Source of the DNA: Clostridium pascui | GTDB taxonomy: Bacteria; Bacillota; Clostridia; Clostridiales; Clostridiaceae | Direction: 5' to 3' | NCBI RefSeq assembly: GCF_016908015.1 | Contig: NZ_JAFBDB010000004.1 | Coordinates: 326,627-390,626, forward strand | DNA: 64,000 nt | Notes under the pieces: model-generated | What the model was told of the DNA's origin: nothing | Database searches by the model: none | What the model saw: only the letters and a program-made list of their open reading frames with translations | Made by a program: the position numbers and the translations under genes | In this document: positions 44,535-52,265 of the stretch, one piece after another | How the letters are laid out: each line of letters starts with the position of its first letter | Position numbering within the stretch: position 1 is the stretch's first letter

Positions 44535-44660
44535 CCTGAATCTTCCTAAATATAATAAGTGCTAAAGACTTTGGAACTTACAAACTGCCTAAATGATACA
44601 TTAGCTTCTGTAAATTCTTAGTATTTAGCACTTATAAATTTTAGAAATTCTTAAATTACA
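44535..44660. repeat. Long imperfect palindrome downstream of thrC
   Basis: About 125 bp fold back on themselves. The core ATAAGTGCTAAA pairs with TTTAGCACTTAT; outside it the similarity continues (TCCTAAATATA against TCTAAAATTTA), and inside GAACTTACA pairs with TGTAAATTC and CTAAATG with CATTAG. It occupies most of the 232-base gap between the secreted-protein gene and thrC. It could be a terminator, a small structured RNA or a decayed MITE. No other gene is seen in the gap. Confidence 0.5.
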
Positions 44661-44686
44661 AGTTAGGATAATAGAAAATAAAACGT

Positions 44687-45895
44687 TTATTCAAACTTTC
44701 CTATAAAGTCACTTAAATTTTCTATTTTACAATCATAAGCCTTGAGATCATGTCTTTTAAAAGCTGCAGTATATTTAAGGCCACTGCCAGTAACTATGCA
44801 AGTAACGGTATCTGTATCCTTTAAACATCCTTCAGCTACTAATTTTTTAATAGAAGCTAGTGGTACTGCAGACTCAGGCTGTCCAAAAATTCCTTCCTCA
44901 GCCATTTCTTTTTGTGCTGTAACTATTTCCTCATCAGTTACAGCAACACATATGCCCCCATTTTCTCTTATCTTTCTTAAAACTTCATTTCCACTTGGTG
45001 GGAATGGGTTTTCTATGCCATGAGCTATAGTTTCATGTTCTATTACTCTCTCGATATTTTCCTTGTCATCCCTAAAAGCATTAAATATTGGAGAGCATCC
45101 AGAAGCCTGAGCACATATCATCTTAGGTATTTTATCAATTAATCCGCATGCTTTAAATTCTTCAAATCCCTTAAGTATTCCTCTTATATTTCCCCCAGCA
45201 CTAGTTGGAACTATAACATAGTCCGGAACCTCAAAATTTAGCTGTTCGCATATTTCAAAAGCTATAGTCTTAGATCCTTCAACTCTATATGTAACATCAG
45301 AGTTTATAAAGTATATTCCATACTTTTTACCTATTTCTAAGCTTTCGTAATATAAATTACCATAGTCTCCATCCACCTTAATTAGATTAGCTCCATATAT
45401 AGCCACAGGATTTAATTTTTCTTCTGGGATATTTTTATCTACAAGTATAAATGTTTCAAACCCTGCCCTTTGTCCGTAAGCTGCAACAGATACGGCCATA
45501 TTGCCTGTAGAAACTGCCCCTACCTTTTTATATCCTAAACTATATGCATGCTGTATTCCTGCTAAAGTTCCTCTATCTTTAAAGGACCAAGTAGGATTTT
45601 GGCTTTCAGTTTTAAAATAAACCTTTTTGACCCCTACCTTTTTTGCTATCTTAGGAGAAGGTACTAATGGAGTAAATCCTTCATGTAATGATAAATCATT
45701 ATTTACTTCACCAAATGGGAAAAAGTCGCTGTATCTTTCAAGCATAGTTTGTCTTAGTGGATTTCCTTCTTTAATTTTTCCTTCTTTAACAAGTTGAACT
45801 TCTAATGGTTCATTACACTCTCCACATCTTGGATGAACATTTTGTATAGGATATTCCTTACCACATTTAGTGCAGTACATTTTTATATCTCTCAT
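44687..45895 (-). CDS. thrC: Threonine synthase
   Basis: 402 residues from the ATG at 45893-45895 (GGGAGG, 7-base spacing). N-terminal zinc-ribbon-like CTKCGKEYP…RCGECNEPL, then the fold-type II PLP core: ESQNPTWSFKDRGTL with the Schiff-base lysine, AVSTGNMAVSVAAYG for phosphate binding, and VPTSAGGNIRGI. Converts O-phosphohomoserine to threonine. No T-box or other riboswitch is visible upstream. Instead a RidA fragment overlaps its ribosome binding site. It is not next to hom or thrB here. Confidence 0.92.
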   Translation of the reverse strand: MRDIKMYCTKCGKEYPIQNVHPRCGECNEPLEVQLVKEGKIKEGNPLRQTMLERYSDFFPFGEVNNDLSLHEGFTPLVPSPKIAKKVGVKKVYFKTESQNPTWSFKDRGTLAGIQHAYSLGYKKVGAVSTGNMAVSVAAYGQRAGFETFILVDKNIPEEKLNPVAIYGANLIKVDGDYGNLYYESLEIGKKYGIYFINSDVTYRVEGSKTIAFEICEQLNFEVPDYVIVPTSAGGNIRGILKGFEEFKACGLIDKIPKMICAQASGCSPIFNAFRDDKENIERVIEHETIAHGIENPFPPSGNEVLRKIRENGGICVAVTDEEIVTAQKEMAEEGIFGQPESAVPLASIKKLVAEGCLKDTDTVTCIVTGSGLKYTAAFKRHDLKAYDCKIENLSDFIGKFE

Positions 45896-45924
45896 TTTTA
45901 TTCCTCCCTTAATAAACAATCATA

Positions 45925-45995
45925 TATACTAAATCCCTTGGAGTATGGTCCTAATGCTGGAGCTGAATTTTGCAATTTATAATTTTCTTTTTCAT
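45925..45995 (-). pseudogene. RidA (YjgF/YER057c) N-terminal remnant
   Basis: Minus strand MKKKIIN starting at 45993-45995, then after a one-base frameshift QNSAPALGPYSKGF. Together these match the N-terminus of RidA-type reactive-enamine deaminases (M-x-I-x-T-x-x-APAAIGPYSQG). The rest of the ~125-codon gene is missing and the fragment runs straight into the thrC ribosome binding site. Since RidA removes products of PLP enzymes such as threonine dehydratase, its loss beside thrC is suggestive. 45996-46198 shows only AT-rich sequence. Confidence 0.5.
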
Positions 45996-46198
45996 AGGTT
46001 TTAATCTATAATATTAATGTTAAGCAGAAAAAAGTTTATATATTCTGATTTCTCCTGCTACTTAAAATAGTATTCTATGTGCATTTCTTAAATCCTTCTT
46101 TGAAACTATCAATTTTTATACTCTTACAAATTATTCGTGGATAATTACCTGCTTATGATTTATAATATTATTGTTCTTAATAATGTTGGAGGTTTTAA

Positions 46199-46588
46199 AT
46201 GAACTGGAATAAATGGCATCCTAAATATGTAACAAGAAATATTAAAAGGGAAATTACCGTTTTATATAAATGCTATAAAAATGAAAGTACACCTTGGTAT
46301 GCTAAACTAGCAATATTATTAGTTGTTATATATGCCCTAAGTCCCATAGATTTAGTACCAGACTTTATACCTATTCTTGGTTACTTTGATGACTTAATAC
46401 TGTTGCCCTTAGGAATATGGCTTGCTTATAAACTAATACCTGATGAAGTGATAAATATAGAGAAGATACTTACTGAAAACTTGATTCCAGAAAAAGAAGC
46501 TAAAAGCAAAAAAATTGTTGGTGCTATAGTAATAATTTTCATTTGGGTACTTATAGTTTGGGCTATAGTAAGACTTATTTCTAAATAA
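46199..46588 (+). CDS. DUF1232 (YkvA-like) membrane protein
   Basis: 129 residues. Core KLAILLVVIYALSPIDLVPDFIPILGYFDDLILLPLGI is the DUF1232 signature; a second membrane helix (IVGAIVIIFIWVLIVWAIVRL) ends the chain. The ATG follows TTGGAGG. Family function is unknown; members are often near envelope or stress genes. Here it precedes comFB by 90 bases. Confidence 0.88.
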   Translation: MNWNKWHPKYVTRNIKREITVLYKCYKNESTPWYAKLAILLVVIYALSPIDLVPDFIPILGYFDDLILLPLGIWLAYKLIPDEVINIEKILTENLIPEKEAKSKKIVGAIVIIFIWVLIVWAIVRLISK

Positions 46589-46677
46589 ATCGGATATTAG
46601 TACTTATAGAAATCGCTTATGAATATTATTAATAATGAAATAATGCAATGTAAGCATATTAAAGGGGGGATTTAATT

Positions 46678-46947
46678 ATGCTTAAAAATTATATAGAGAT
46701 TGTAATTGATGAATTGTTACCTCATGTTCTTGACAAGTATTCTGATATATGTACATGTCCACGATGTGTTGAGGATATAAAAGCTATAGCTTTAAATAAC
46801 CTAAAGCCTTTATATGTAGCTACTGAAACAGGATTTGTATATGCAAAGGTAAATGATTTAAGAACTCAATTTACTACTGATGTAATAAAAGAACTTATGA
46901 GTGCAATTGAAATTGTATCTAAAAACCCAAGACATTTTCAAAATTAG
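46678..46947 (+). CDS. comFB: ComFB family protein
   Basis: 89 residues. The ComFB pattern is clear: ELLPHVLDKYSDICTCPRCVEDIKAIALNNLKPLYV with the paired cysteines C-x-C-x2-C. Late-competence-operon name from Bacillus, but there it is dispensable for transformation; related proteins in other bacteria bind cyclic di-nucleotides. Strong AAAGGGGGG before the ATG. No comFA/comFC neighbours, so competence is not implied. Confidence 0.88.
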   Translation: MLKNYIEIVIDELLPHVLDKYSDICTCPRCVEDIKAIALNNLKPLYVATETGFVYAKVNDLRTQFTTDVIKELMSAIEIVSKNPRHFQN

Positions 46948-46979
46948 CAACTACTAAAAGTTAAGTATCCATCAATAAG

Positions 46980-47021
46980 AAAATAGAGAAAGAATGCTAT
47001 CTACTGCATTTTTTCTCTATT
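46980..47021. terminator. Terminator between comFB and the 117-residue protein gene
   Basis: AAAATAGAGAA pairs with TTCTCTATTTT and ATGC with GCAT inside; ends in TTTTT. Lies between convergent genes. Confidence 0.7.
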
Positions 47022-47026
47022 TTTAT

Positions 47027-47377
47027 CTACTTGTTATCCTTATTTTCCTTATCCTTCATTCTATTAGGTTTTGCTTTAGGCTTTATCTTTATATTATTCT
47101 TTTGACCTTTACTTGTATATCTTTCTTCATTAAATAAATCAAAAAACCATAAAAATAATATTACAAATATACCTGAAGGAATTAATCCCCATATAGTAGT
47201 ATTGAAACCAGGTCTTATGATAGATGGACCTGTTAACGTTGCTATGGCTAAGCCAAATATTAACCATTTATTTGGTTTGAATTTTTGTAGTACATAAATT
47301 TTTAAAACATTATATATTATGATTACTACAAAGGAAAAAAGTACAAGTCTTAATATATATCCAAAATTACCTGACAT
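47027..47377 (-). CDS. Hypothetical membrane protein with basic tail
   Basis: 116 residues from the ATG at 47375-47377 (GAGGGGG, 7-base spacing). Three membrane segments (YILRLVLFSFVVIIIYNVL; WLIFGLAIATLTGPSII; WGLIPSGIFVILFLWFFDLF) and a very basic C-terminus (KGQKNNIKIKPKAKPNRMKDK). No family recognised. Confidence 0.65.
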   Translation of the reverse strand: MSGNFGYILRLVLFSFVVIIIYNVLKIYVLQKFKPNKWLIFGLAIATLTGPSIIRPGFNTTIWGLIPSGIFVILFLWFFDLFNEERYTSKGQKNNIKIKPKAKPNRMKDKENKDNK

Positions 47378-47582
47378 CTGATGACCCCCTCTCATATTAA
47401 ATGAACTATTATATATATTATTGTATATTTTTTCAAATATATCAATATTAATTTTAAAAAGTTCTTACACTAAATTATATATTGCTTTATTTTAAATATT
47501 AATAATAAAATCCTTAGTATAAAGTTAGTGAATTTGGAAAAGATATAGATGTAATAAAATCAAATATAAAGGAGATGTAATT

Positions 47583-47789
47583 ATGAGGGGATTAGATGTT
47601 ATTGCACTTATATTAGTAGTAATAGGAGCTATAAATTGGGGATTAATAGGTTTCTTTGACTTCAATCTAGTTTCAGCATTATTTGGAAGCATGACTACAT
47701 TTAGCAGAGTAATTTACTCTCTTGTTGGTATAGCAGGTTTATATGCAATATCTTTCTTTGGTAGAAATAATGAAAGAGAACCTAGATAA
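47583..47789 (+). CDS. DUF378 family small membrane protein
   Basis: 68 residues, two membrane helices with the DUF378 signature ALILVVIGAINWGLIGFF and LVGIAGLYAISFF. AAAGGAG precedes the ATG; own terminator follows. Function unknown. Confidence 0.88.
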   Translation: MRGLDVIALILVVIGAINWGLIGFFDFNLVSALFGSMTTFSRVIYSLVGIAGLYAISFFGRNNEREPR

Positions 47790-47792
47790 GGC

Positions 47793-47827
47793 AAAAGTGC
47801 ATTTTCAAAATTTGAAAATGCACTTTT
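47793..47827. terminator. Terminator between DUF378 and the NhaC-family gene
   Basis: 17-bp perfect inverted repeat (47793-47809 with 47811-47827), A-rich and T-rich ends, serving convergent genes. Confidence 0.8.
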
Positions 47828-47834
47828 AAATTTA

Positions 47835-49592
47835 TTATATTTCTTGTATTGTTCTTTTATTGAACGCTTTTTCTACTTCTTCACTTTCAATTGGTTTTCC
47901 AAGTATATAGACTAAAAGTATAGTTGCTACTAAGGCTAATGGAAGTACTACAACTATTGGAAGACCAAATCCCGCTGGAATATATCCAAATAGTATTGTT
48001 ATTACACCAACTGATAAAGAATACCACATTTGTGTTCTAACATGATCAAGATGATCACAAGCTGAACCCATAGACGATAATATTGTTGTATCAGATATTG
48101 GTGAACAATGATCTCCAAATATAGCTCCTGTTAAAACTGCACTGGTACTTAATATGATATATTGAGCATCCCCTGGTGCAATTCCATTTGCTAATGGTAT
48201 TGTAAGTGGCATAAGTATTCCCATAGTTCCATAAGAAGTTCCAGTTGCAAAAGATATTATAGCTCCCATTATAAATATTATAGTTGGAAGTAAGAACTTT
48301 GGTAATGTGTCTGATAATATAGCAACTAAGAATCTAGCTGTTCCAAGTTCTTTTATAACTCCACTTAAAGACCATGCAAGTAGAAGTATTACCCCTGTTA
48401 TAACTAATGATTTCATTCCTTCTACCCACGTATCAATAGCTTCGCCTAATGTAAATATCTTCTTTGATATACCTATCGCCATAGCAACAATACTTGCAAG
48501 CAATCCTGCTTGGAATAAAACAATGCTGGCATCAGATGCACTAAAGGTTTCCCTTATAGCTGCAAAAGATGATGGTGCTGAAGCTACTATAGCTTTTACA
48601 GCCTCATCTTCTCCACCCATTATTGAATTGTATCCATCTAAGTAAAACCCTCCAAAGGCTCCTATTAAAAGTACACCTATAGGAATTATGGCATTCCAAA
48701 TACTTAATTTGATTCCTTCTCTTGGCTCAAGTCCTGTAGCTTCTGAAGATACCATAGGTTTTGCTGTATCTGATAACAATTTGCCTTCATATCTTGCTCT
48801 TCTTTCTGCTTTAAGCATTGGTCCAAATTCTCTTAAAGTAACTGCTGTTACTACTATAAATACTAATATTAGTATATTATAAAATCTGTATGGAATTGTT
48901 TCTAAAAATACTCCATAGGCATTTACACTTTGTCCTATTTGAGAATATCCATCCTTTATTAAACTTACTTCATATCCTATCCATGTGGATATTAAAGCAA
49001 TACCTGCAATTGGTGCTGCTGTAGCATCTACTACAAAGGAAAGCTTCTCTCTTGAAATTTTCATTTTATCTGTAACTGGTCTCATTATAGGTCCAACTAT
49101 AAGTGAATTTGCATAGTCATCAAAAAATACAAATATACCTAAAAGCCAAGTTATAATTTGCGCACTTACTGGAGTCTTCGCTTTTTTTGCAAGAGATTCT
49201 GCTACTGCTTTTGCTCCACCCATTTTCGAAACTATTGCTATAAGTCCACCTATAGACATACATTGTAAAATTATCCCTGCATTCCACGGATCCGCTAAGG
49301 AATCCCTAACTTTATTTATAAGATCTAGGAACCCATAAAATATTGCATATCCTATACTATGTCCTGAAAGCTTTATTAAGAATGTTCCCGAAAGAACTCC
49401 AAGTGTTAAGGAAAGTACTACGTTTTTAGTAACAAAGGCAAGTATAATTGCAACTAGTGGTGGTAATATTGTAAGTATTCCAAATTTATCCGCATTAATT
49501 TGTGCTGGATCTGGTTCAGCTGCAAATACTGTAGTAGTCAATACGAATAGAAATAAAATGGTAAGTGTTGAAATTAAAGTTTTCTTTTTCAT
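47835..49592 (-). CDS. lysW: NhaC-family transporter, probable lysine transporter
   Basis: 585 residues from the ATG at 49590-49592. Signal-like first helix (…VLTTTVFAA), then about twelve membrane segments with the NhaC-family features WNAGIILQCMSIGGLIAIV, FFDDYANSLIVGPIMRPVTD, SFATGTSYGTMGILMPLTIPLA and GDHCSPISDTTILSS. On sequence it would be called a Na+/H+ antiporter. A lysine riboswitch in its leader makes lysine uptake or exchange the likelier role; riboswitch-linked NhaC-type genes have been predicted as lysine transporters (LysW). Function is therefore inferred from regulation. Confidence 0.85.
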   Translation of the reverse strand: MKKKTLISTLTILFLFVLTTTVFAAEPDPAQINADKFGILTILPPLVAIILAFVTKNVVLSLTLGVLSGTFLIKLSGHSIGYAIFYGFLDLINKVRDSLADPWNAGIILQCMSIGGLIAIVSKMGGAKAVAESLAKKAKTPVSAQIITWLLGIFVFFDDYANSLIVGPIMRPVTDKMKISREKLSFVVDATAAPIAGIALISTWIGYEVSLIKDGYSQIGQSVNAYGVFLETIPYRFYNILILVFIVVTAVTLREFGPMLKAERRARYEGKLLSDTAKPMVSSEATGLEPREGIKLSIWNAIIPIGVLLIGAFGGFYLDGYNSIMGGEDEAVKAIVASAPSSFAAIRETFSASDASIVLFQAGLLASIVAMAIGISKKIFTLGEAIDTWVEGMKSLVITGVILLLAWSLSGVIKELGTARFLVAILSDTLPKFLLPTIIFIMGAIISFATGTSYGTMGILMPLTIPLANGIAPGDAQYIILSTSAVLTGAIFGDHCSPISDTTILSSMGSACDHLDHVRTQMWYSLSVGVITILFGYIPAGFGLPIVVVLPLALVATILLVYILGKPIESEEVEKAFNKRTIQEI

Positions 49593-49598
49593 AATCTT

Positions 49599-49667
49599 TC
49601 TCCTCCTCATTTTTTTATTAATTAAATCTAAGATTTAATTAATAGGTGAATACTCTAGGAGGAGAGT
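49599..49667 (-). promoter_or_regulatory. Possible translational hairpin masking the lysW ribosome binding site
   Basis: TCTCCTCCT on the minus strand (49657-49665) is exactly complementary over 9 bases to the ribosome binding site AGGAGGAGA (49599-49607). Between them lies a perfect AT palindrome (AATTAAATCT…AGATTTAATT, about 49619-49641) that would bring them together. Confidence 0.5.
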
Positions 49668-49685
49668 CCATCATAACAAAAAAGC

Positions 49686-49707
49686 CCTTGAAACTTTTCA
49701 CTCAAGG
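49686..49707 (-). terminator. Lysine riboswitch terminator
   Basis: CCTTGA/TCAAGG stem closing a loop of about 10 bases, followed on the minus strand by GCTTTTTTG. Located after the aptamer and before the gene. Confidence 0.75.
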
Positions 49708-49748
49708 ACATCGATACACTTAAATACTAAAAGTGCATGCTCTTTGAA

Positions 49749-49915
49749 TGATAGCTCTCCACAAATTACTTTGTGACAGTTTTACTCATATTATGAATAA
49801 AACCAGCTATATAGCCTTAAAGCTTTAGCTATACGCTTCGGCAATATTTCCTTTCACTATGTTTCCCATTGCTTATATCCACACAGATACTCTTAAACAT
49901 CGCACCTCTATCGTC
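49749..49915 (-). promoter_or_regulatory. Lysine riboswitch (L box)
   Basis: Minus strand carries the conserved lysine aptamer elements in order: GATAGAGGTGCG (49904-49915), AAGAGTA, GGGAAAC…GTGAAAGGAAA, GCCGAAGC, the CTGTCA loop and the closing GAGAGCTATC (49750-49759), whose GATAG/CTATC ends form P1. Lysine binding is expected to favour the 49686-49707 terminator and turn the transporter off. Confidence 0.92.
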
Positions 49916-49938
49916 CGTCATATATTCACTTTTATTAA

Positions 49939-49967
49939 ATTATAGCATTCACCTTATTATAATGCAA
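49939..49967 (-). promoter_or_regulatory. Promoter of the lysine riboswitch leader
   Basis: Minus strand TTGCAT (49962-49967), 17-bp spacer, TATAAT (49939-49944). Confidence 0.7.
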
Positions 49968-50090
49968 TACTAATTGAGCATTTCAGCTTAGTAAATATAT
50001 CCTTATATACTACTCTTTTAGAAATTGATTTGTATTTCCATATATTATATACTTAATAGTATCACCAAAAAATGGGGGAGGAATTATTTT

Positions 50091-51314
50091 ATGGATTCAA
50101 AAGTTGAAGTTAAAAATTTTAACAAAAAACTACAATATAGATTTAATAACATATTTATAAACTTTAAAACTGATAGGGATTTTTCATTATTTCTTATCGT
50201 TGGTATATTGACTGGAATTGCTAGTGGTATAAATTCTACAGTATTTAATAACTTTTTAAGCGATTCATATAATTTATCAGCTTCGGCTAGAGGTATAGTA
50301 GAATTTCCACGAGAACTTCCTGGAGCACTAATTGTAGTAGTTCTAGGATTACTATCCTTTCTTGGAGATATAAGGATGTCTATAGTAGGTATGGTATTTG
50401 CGTCATTAGGAATGTTAGGCTTAGGTACACTTTCCCCTACTTTCGGAACAATGCTTATATGGATGATGATATTAAGTTTAGGAACTCATATTTTTCTACC
50501 TTTATCTGCAGGTATTGGAATGAGTCTTTCTGAAAAAGAAAGTTATGGCACCAGACTTGGTAGATATAGTGCATATAATTTATTTGCTACAATTATAGGA
50601 TATACAGTAGTATGGTTTGGCTTTAAATATATTGGACTTACTTATAAAATTGCATTTATAATTGCCGCTTTTTTTTATATTTTTGCAGCTATATTTTTAG
50701 GACTTATGACTTCTAAAAAGCCTGAAGTCAAAAAGGTGAAATTTGTATTTAGAAAAAAATATACTTTATACTATATCCTTAGCTTTGTGAATGGGGCAAG
50801 AAAACAGATCTTTTTAACCTTTGCTCCTTGGGTGCTTATTCAGGTATACCACCTTGATCCACCTACATTCGCAATACTCGGATTAATAATTTCAGTGGTT
50901 AGTATTCTTACTAGAACAATTGTAGGAAATGCAATTGATATAAAAGGTGAACGCTTTGTTCTCTCCTTAGAGGCAGTAGTTCTTATAGTAATATGCCTTG
51001 GCTATTCTTTTGCTGCTGATATAGCTCCAACAGGAATTGCAGTTGTTATTATTGCATCCTGCTATGTAATTGATAACTCTCTAAGTGTTGTAGAAATGGC
51101 CAGATCAACTTATATAAAGAAGATAGCTGTTAATCCTGATGATGTAACCCCTACTTTATCTGCCGGCACAAGTTTTGATCACGTTATAGCTATGACCATC
51201 CCCTTTCTAGGAGGATTGTTGTGGGCAACTATGGGTTATAAATATGTTTTCATCGTTGCAGCTCTTATTTCACTTATTAATTTATTCTTATCTTTGAAAA
51301 TAAAAATAATATAA
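50091..51314 (+). CDS. MFS transporter
   Basis: 407 residues from the ATG at 50091 (GGGGGAGG upstream); the open frame begins 22 codons earlier without a site. Eleven to twelve membrane segments in two halves with a central basic loop (TSKKPEVKKVKFVFRKKY); LVGILTGIASGINSTVFNNFL-like first helix and a conserved charged loop ARGIVEFPRELPGAL. Substrate unknown. Divergent from the lysine transporter leader. Confidence 0.88.
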   Translation: MDSKVEVKNFNKKLQYRFNNIFINFKTDRDFSLFLIVGILTGIASGINSTVFNNFLSDSYNLSASARGIVEFPRELPGALIVVVLGLLSFLGDIRMSIVGMVFASLGMLGLGTLSPTFGTMLIWMMILSLGTHIFLPLSAGIGMSLSEKESYGTRLGRYSAYNLFATIIGYTVVWFGFKYIGLTYKIAFIIAAFFYIFAAIFLGLMTSKKPEVKKVKFVFRKKYTLYYILSFVNGARKQIFLTFAPWVLIQVYHLDPPTFAILGLIISVVSILTRTIVGNAIDIKGERFVLSLEAVVLIVICLGYSFAADIAPTGIAVVIIASCYVIDNSLSVVEMARSTYIKKIAVNPDDVTPTLSAGTSFDHVIAMTIPFLGGLLWATMGYKYVFIVAALISLINLFLSLKIKII

Positions 51315-51443
51315 TTAATTTTAAGAGCTTGTGATTTATTCATAGGCTTTTAAAATTTTCTTTCTTATTTCCATAGTTTGGTACAGTTTTCTAACTAATG
51401 CATAAAATAATATTGTAGTTAATTTATTTAGGAGGAAACCATT

Positions 51444-52121
51444 TTGTACGATATGGATTCTAAGAAAAAACTTTCATTAGATAATCCTGCACTTCAAAGA
51501 TGTCTAGAAATTATAAAGGAATCTGTACAAGGAGAAAAGAATGACGAATTATTTTATAACTATCTTATAAGTACAGCCCCTACAGATGAGGAAAAAATGA
51601 TAATTACTAGTATACGAAATGATGAAATTAAACACAATAAAATGTTTAGGTCAATTTATAAATACTTTACTAATAAGGATATAACAGCTTCTGAAGACGA
51701 AACCTTTCAAAGACCTGCATCCTATATAGATGGGATTAGAGTTGCTTTATTTGGAGAATTAAGTGCCGTAGAAAGATATAGAGATATTAAAAAATGCCTT
51801 CCACTTGGGACCTTTAGAGATATGTTATTTGAAATAATTACTGATGAAATAAAACATGCCATAAAATACAATTATATTTTTACATTAAATAAAGAATGTG
51901 TTTGCAAGCCTACAGCTGTGTATCCTGCTGCAGAAACACAAACAAAGACTCAAACTAAAACTACTCCTATAGAAACTGCTCCTGTCACTGAAGCTCCTAC
52001 GCAAGAAGCTCAAAATGATACCATGGGTAAAGCAGGAAAAATTATGGCTCCTATAGATATGGGAGTATCCCCTGAAACTACAGAAGTTCAACCTGTAGAT
52101 TTAAAAGATGCAAAAGGCTAA
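51444..52121 (+). CDS. Ferritin-like diiron protein with Pro/Thr-rich tail
   Basis: 225 residues, TTG start with AGGAGG. Residues 1-150 form a four-helix ferritin-like domain with E-x-x-H type ligand motifs (RNDEIKHNKMF, GELSAVERYRD, EIITDEIKHAIKYNY). The last 70 residues are a low-complexity tail rich in Thr, Pro, Gln and Glu (TQTKTQTKTTPIETAPVTEA). No signal peptide. Probably binds iron or acts in oxidative stress; related proteins occur on clostridial spores, but a spore role here is only inference. Confidence 0.78.
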   Translation: MYDMDSKKKLSLDNPALQRCLEIIKESVQGEKNDELFYNYLISTAPTDEEKMIITSIRNDEIKHNKMFRSIYKYFTNKDITASEDETFQRPASYIDGIRVALFGELSAVERYRDIKKCLPLGTFRDMLFEIITDEIKHAIKYNYIFTLNKECVCKPTAVYPAAETQTKTQTKTTPIETAPVTEAPTQEAQNDTMGKAGKIMAPIDMGVSPETTEVQPVDLKDAKG

Positions 52122-52129
52122 AATCTAAA

Positions 52130-52206
52130 AAATCGCTAATCACTAGTCGCTAATTGCTAAGTAATATTAATTAATATAGCAATTGGAGATTAGTGATTGG
52201 CGATCT
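52130..52206. repeat. Imperfect 30-bp palindrome built from TCGCTAAT units
   Basis: Arms 52130-52159 and 52177-52206 pair at about 25 of 30 positions. Each arm contains two tandem versions of a TCGCTAAT(C/T)(A/G)CTA unit. A related copy lies at 53682-53736 on the other side of argH. It may also terminate the ferritin-like or argH transcripts. Confidence 0.55.
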
Positions 52207-52265
52207 TTAATTTTTAAGCAGTAACTTTCTAGTTATATAAGTTAGTATTATAAATACTATCTTGA

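Noticed and set aside
45901..46198. T-box or other riboswitch upstream of thrC
   Set aside because: No T-box sequence, terminator or aptamer motif is present; only a RidA fragment and AT-rich DNA.
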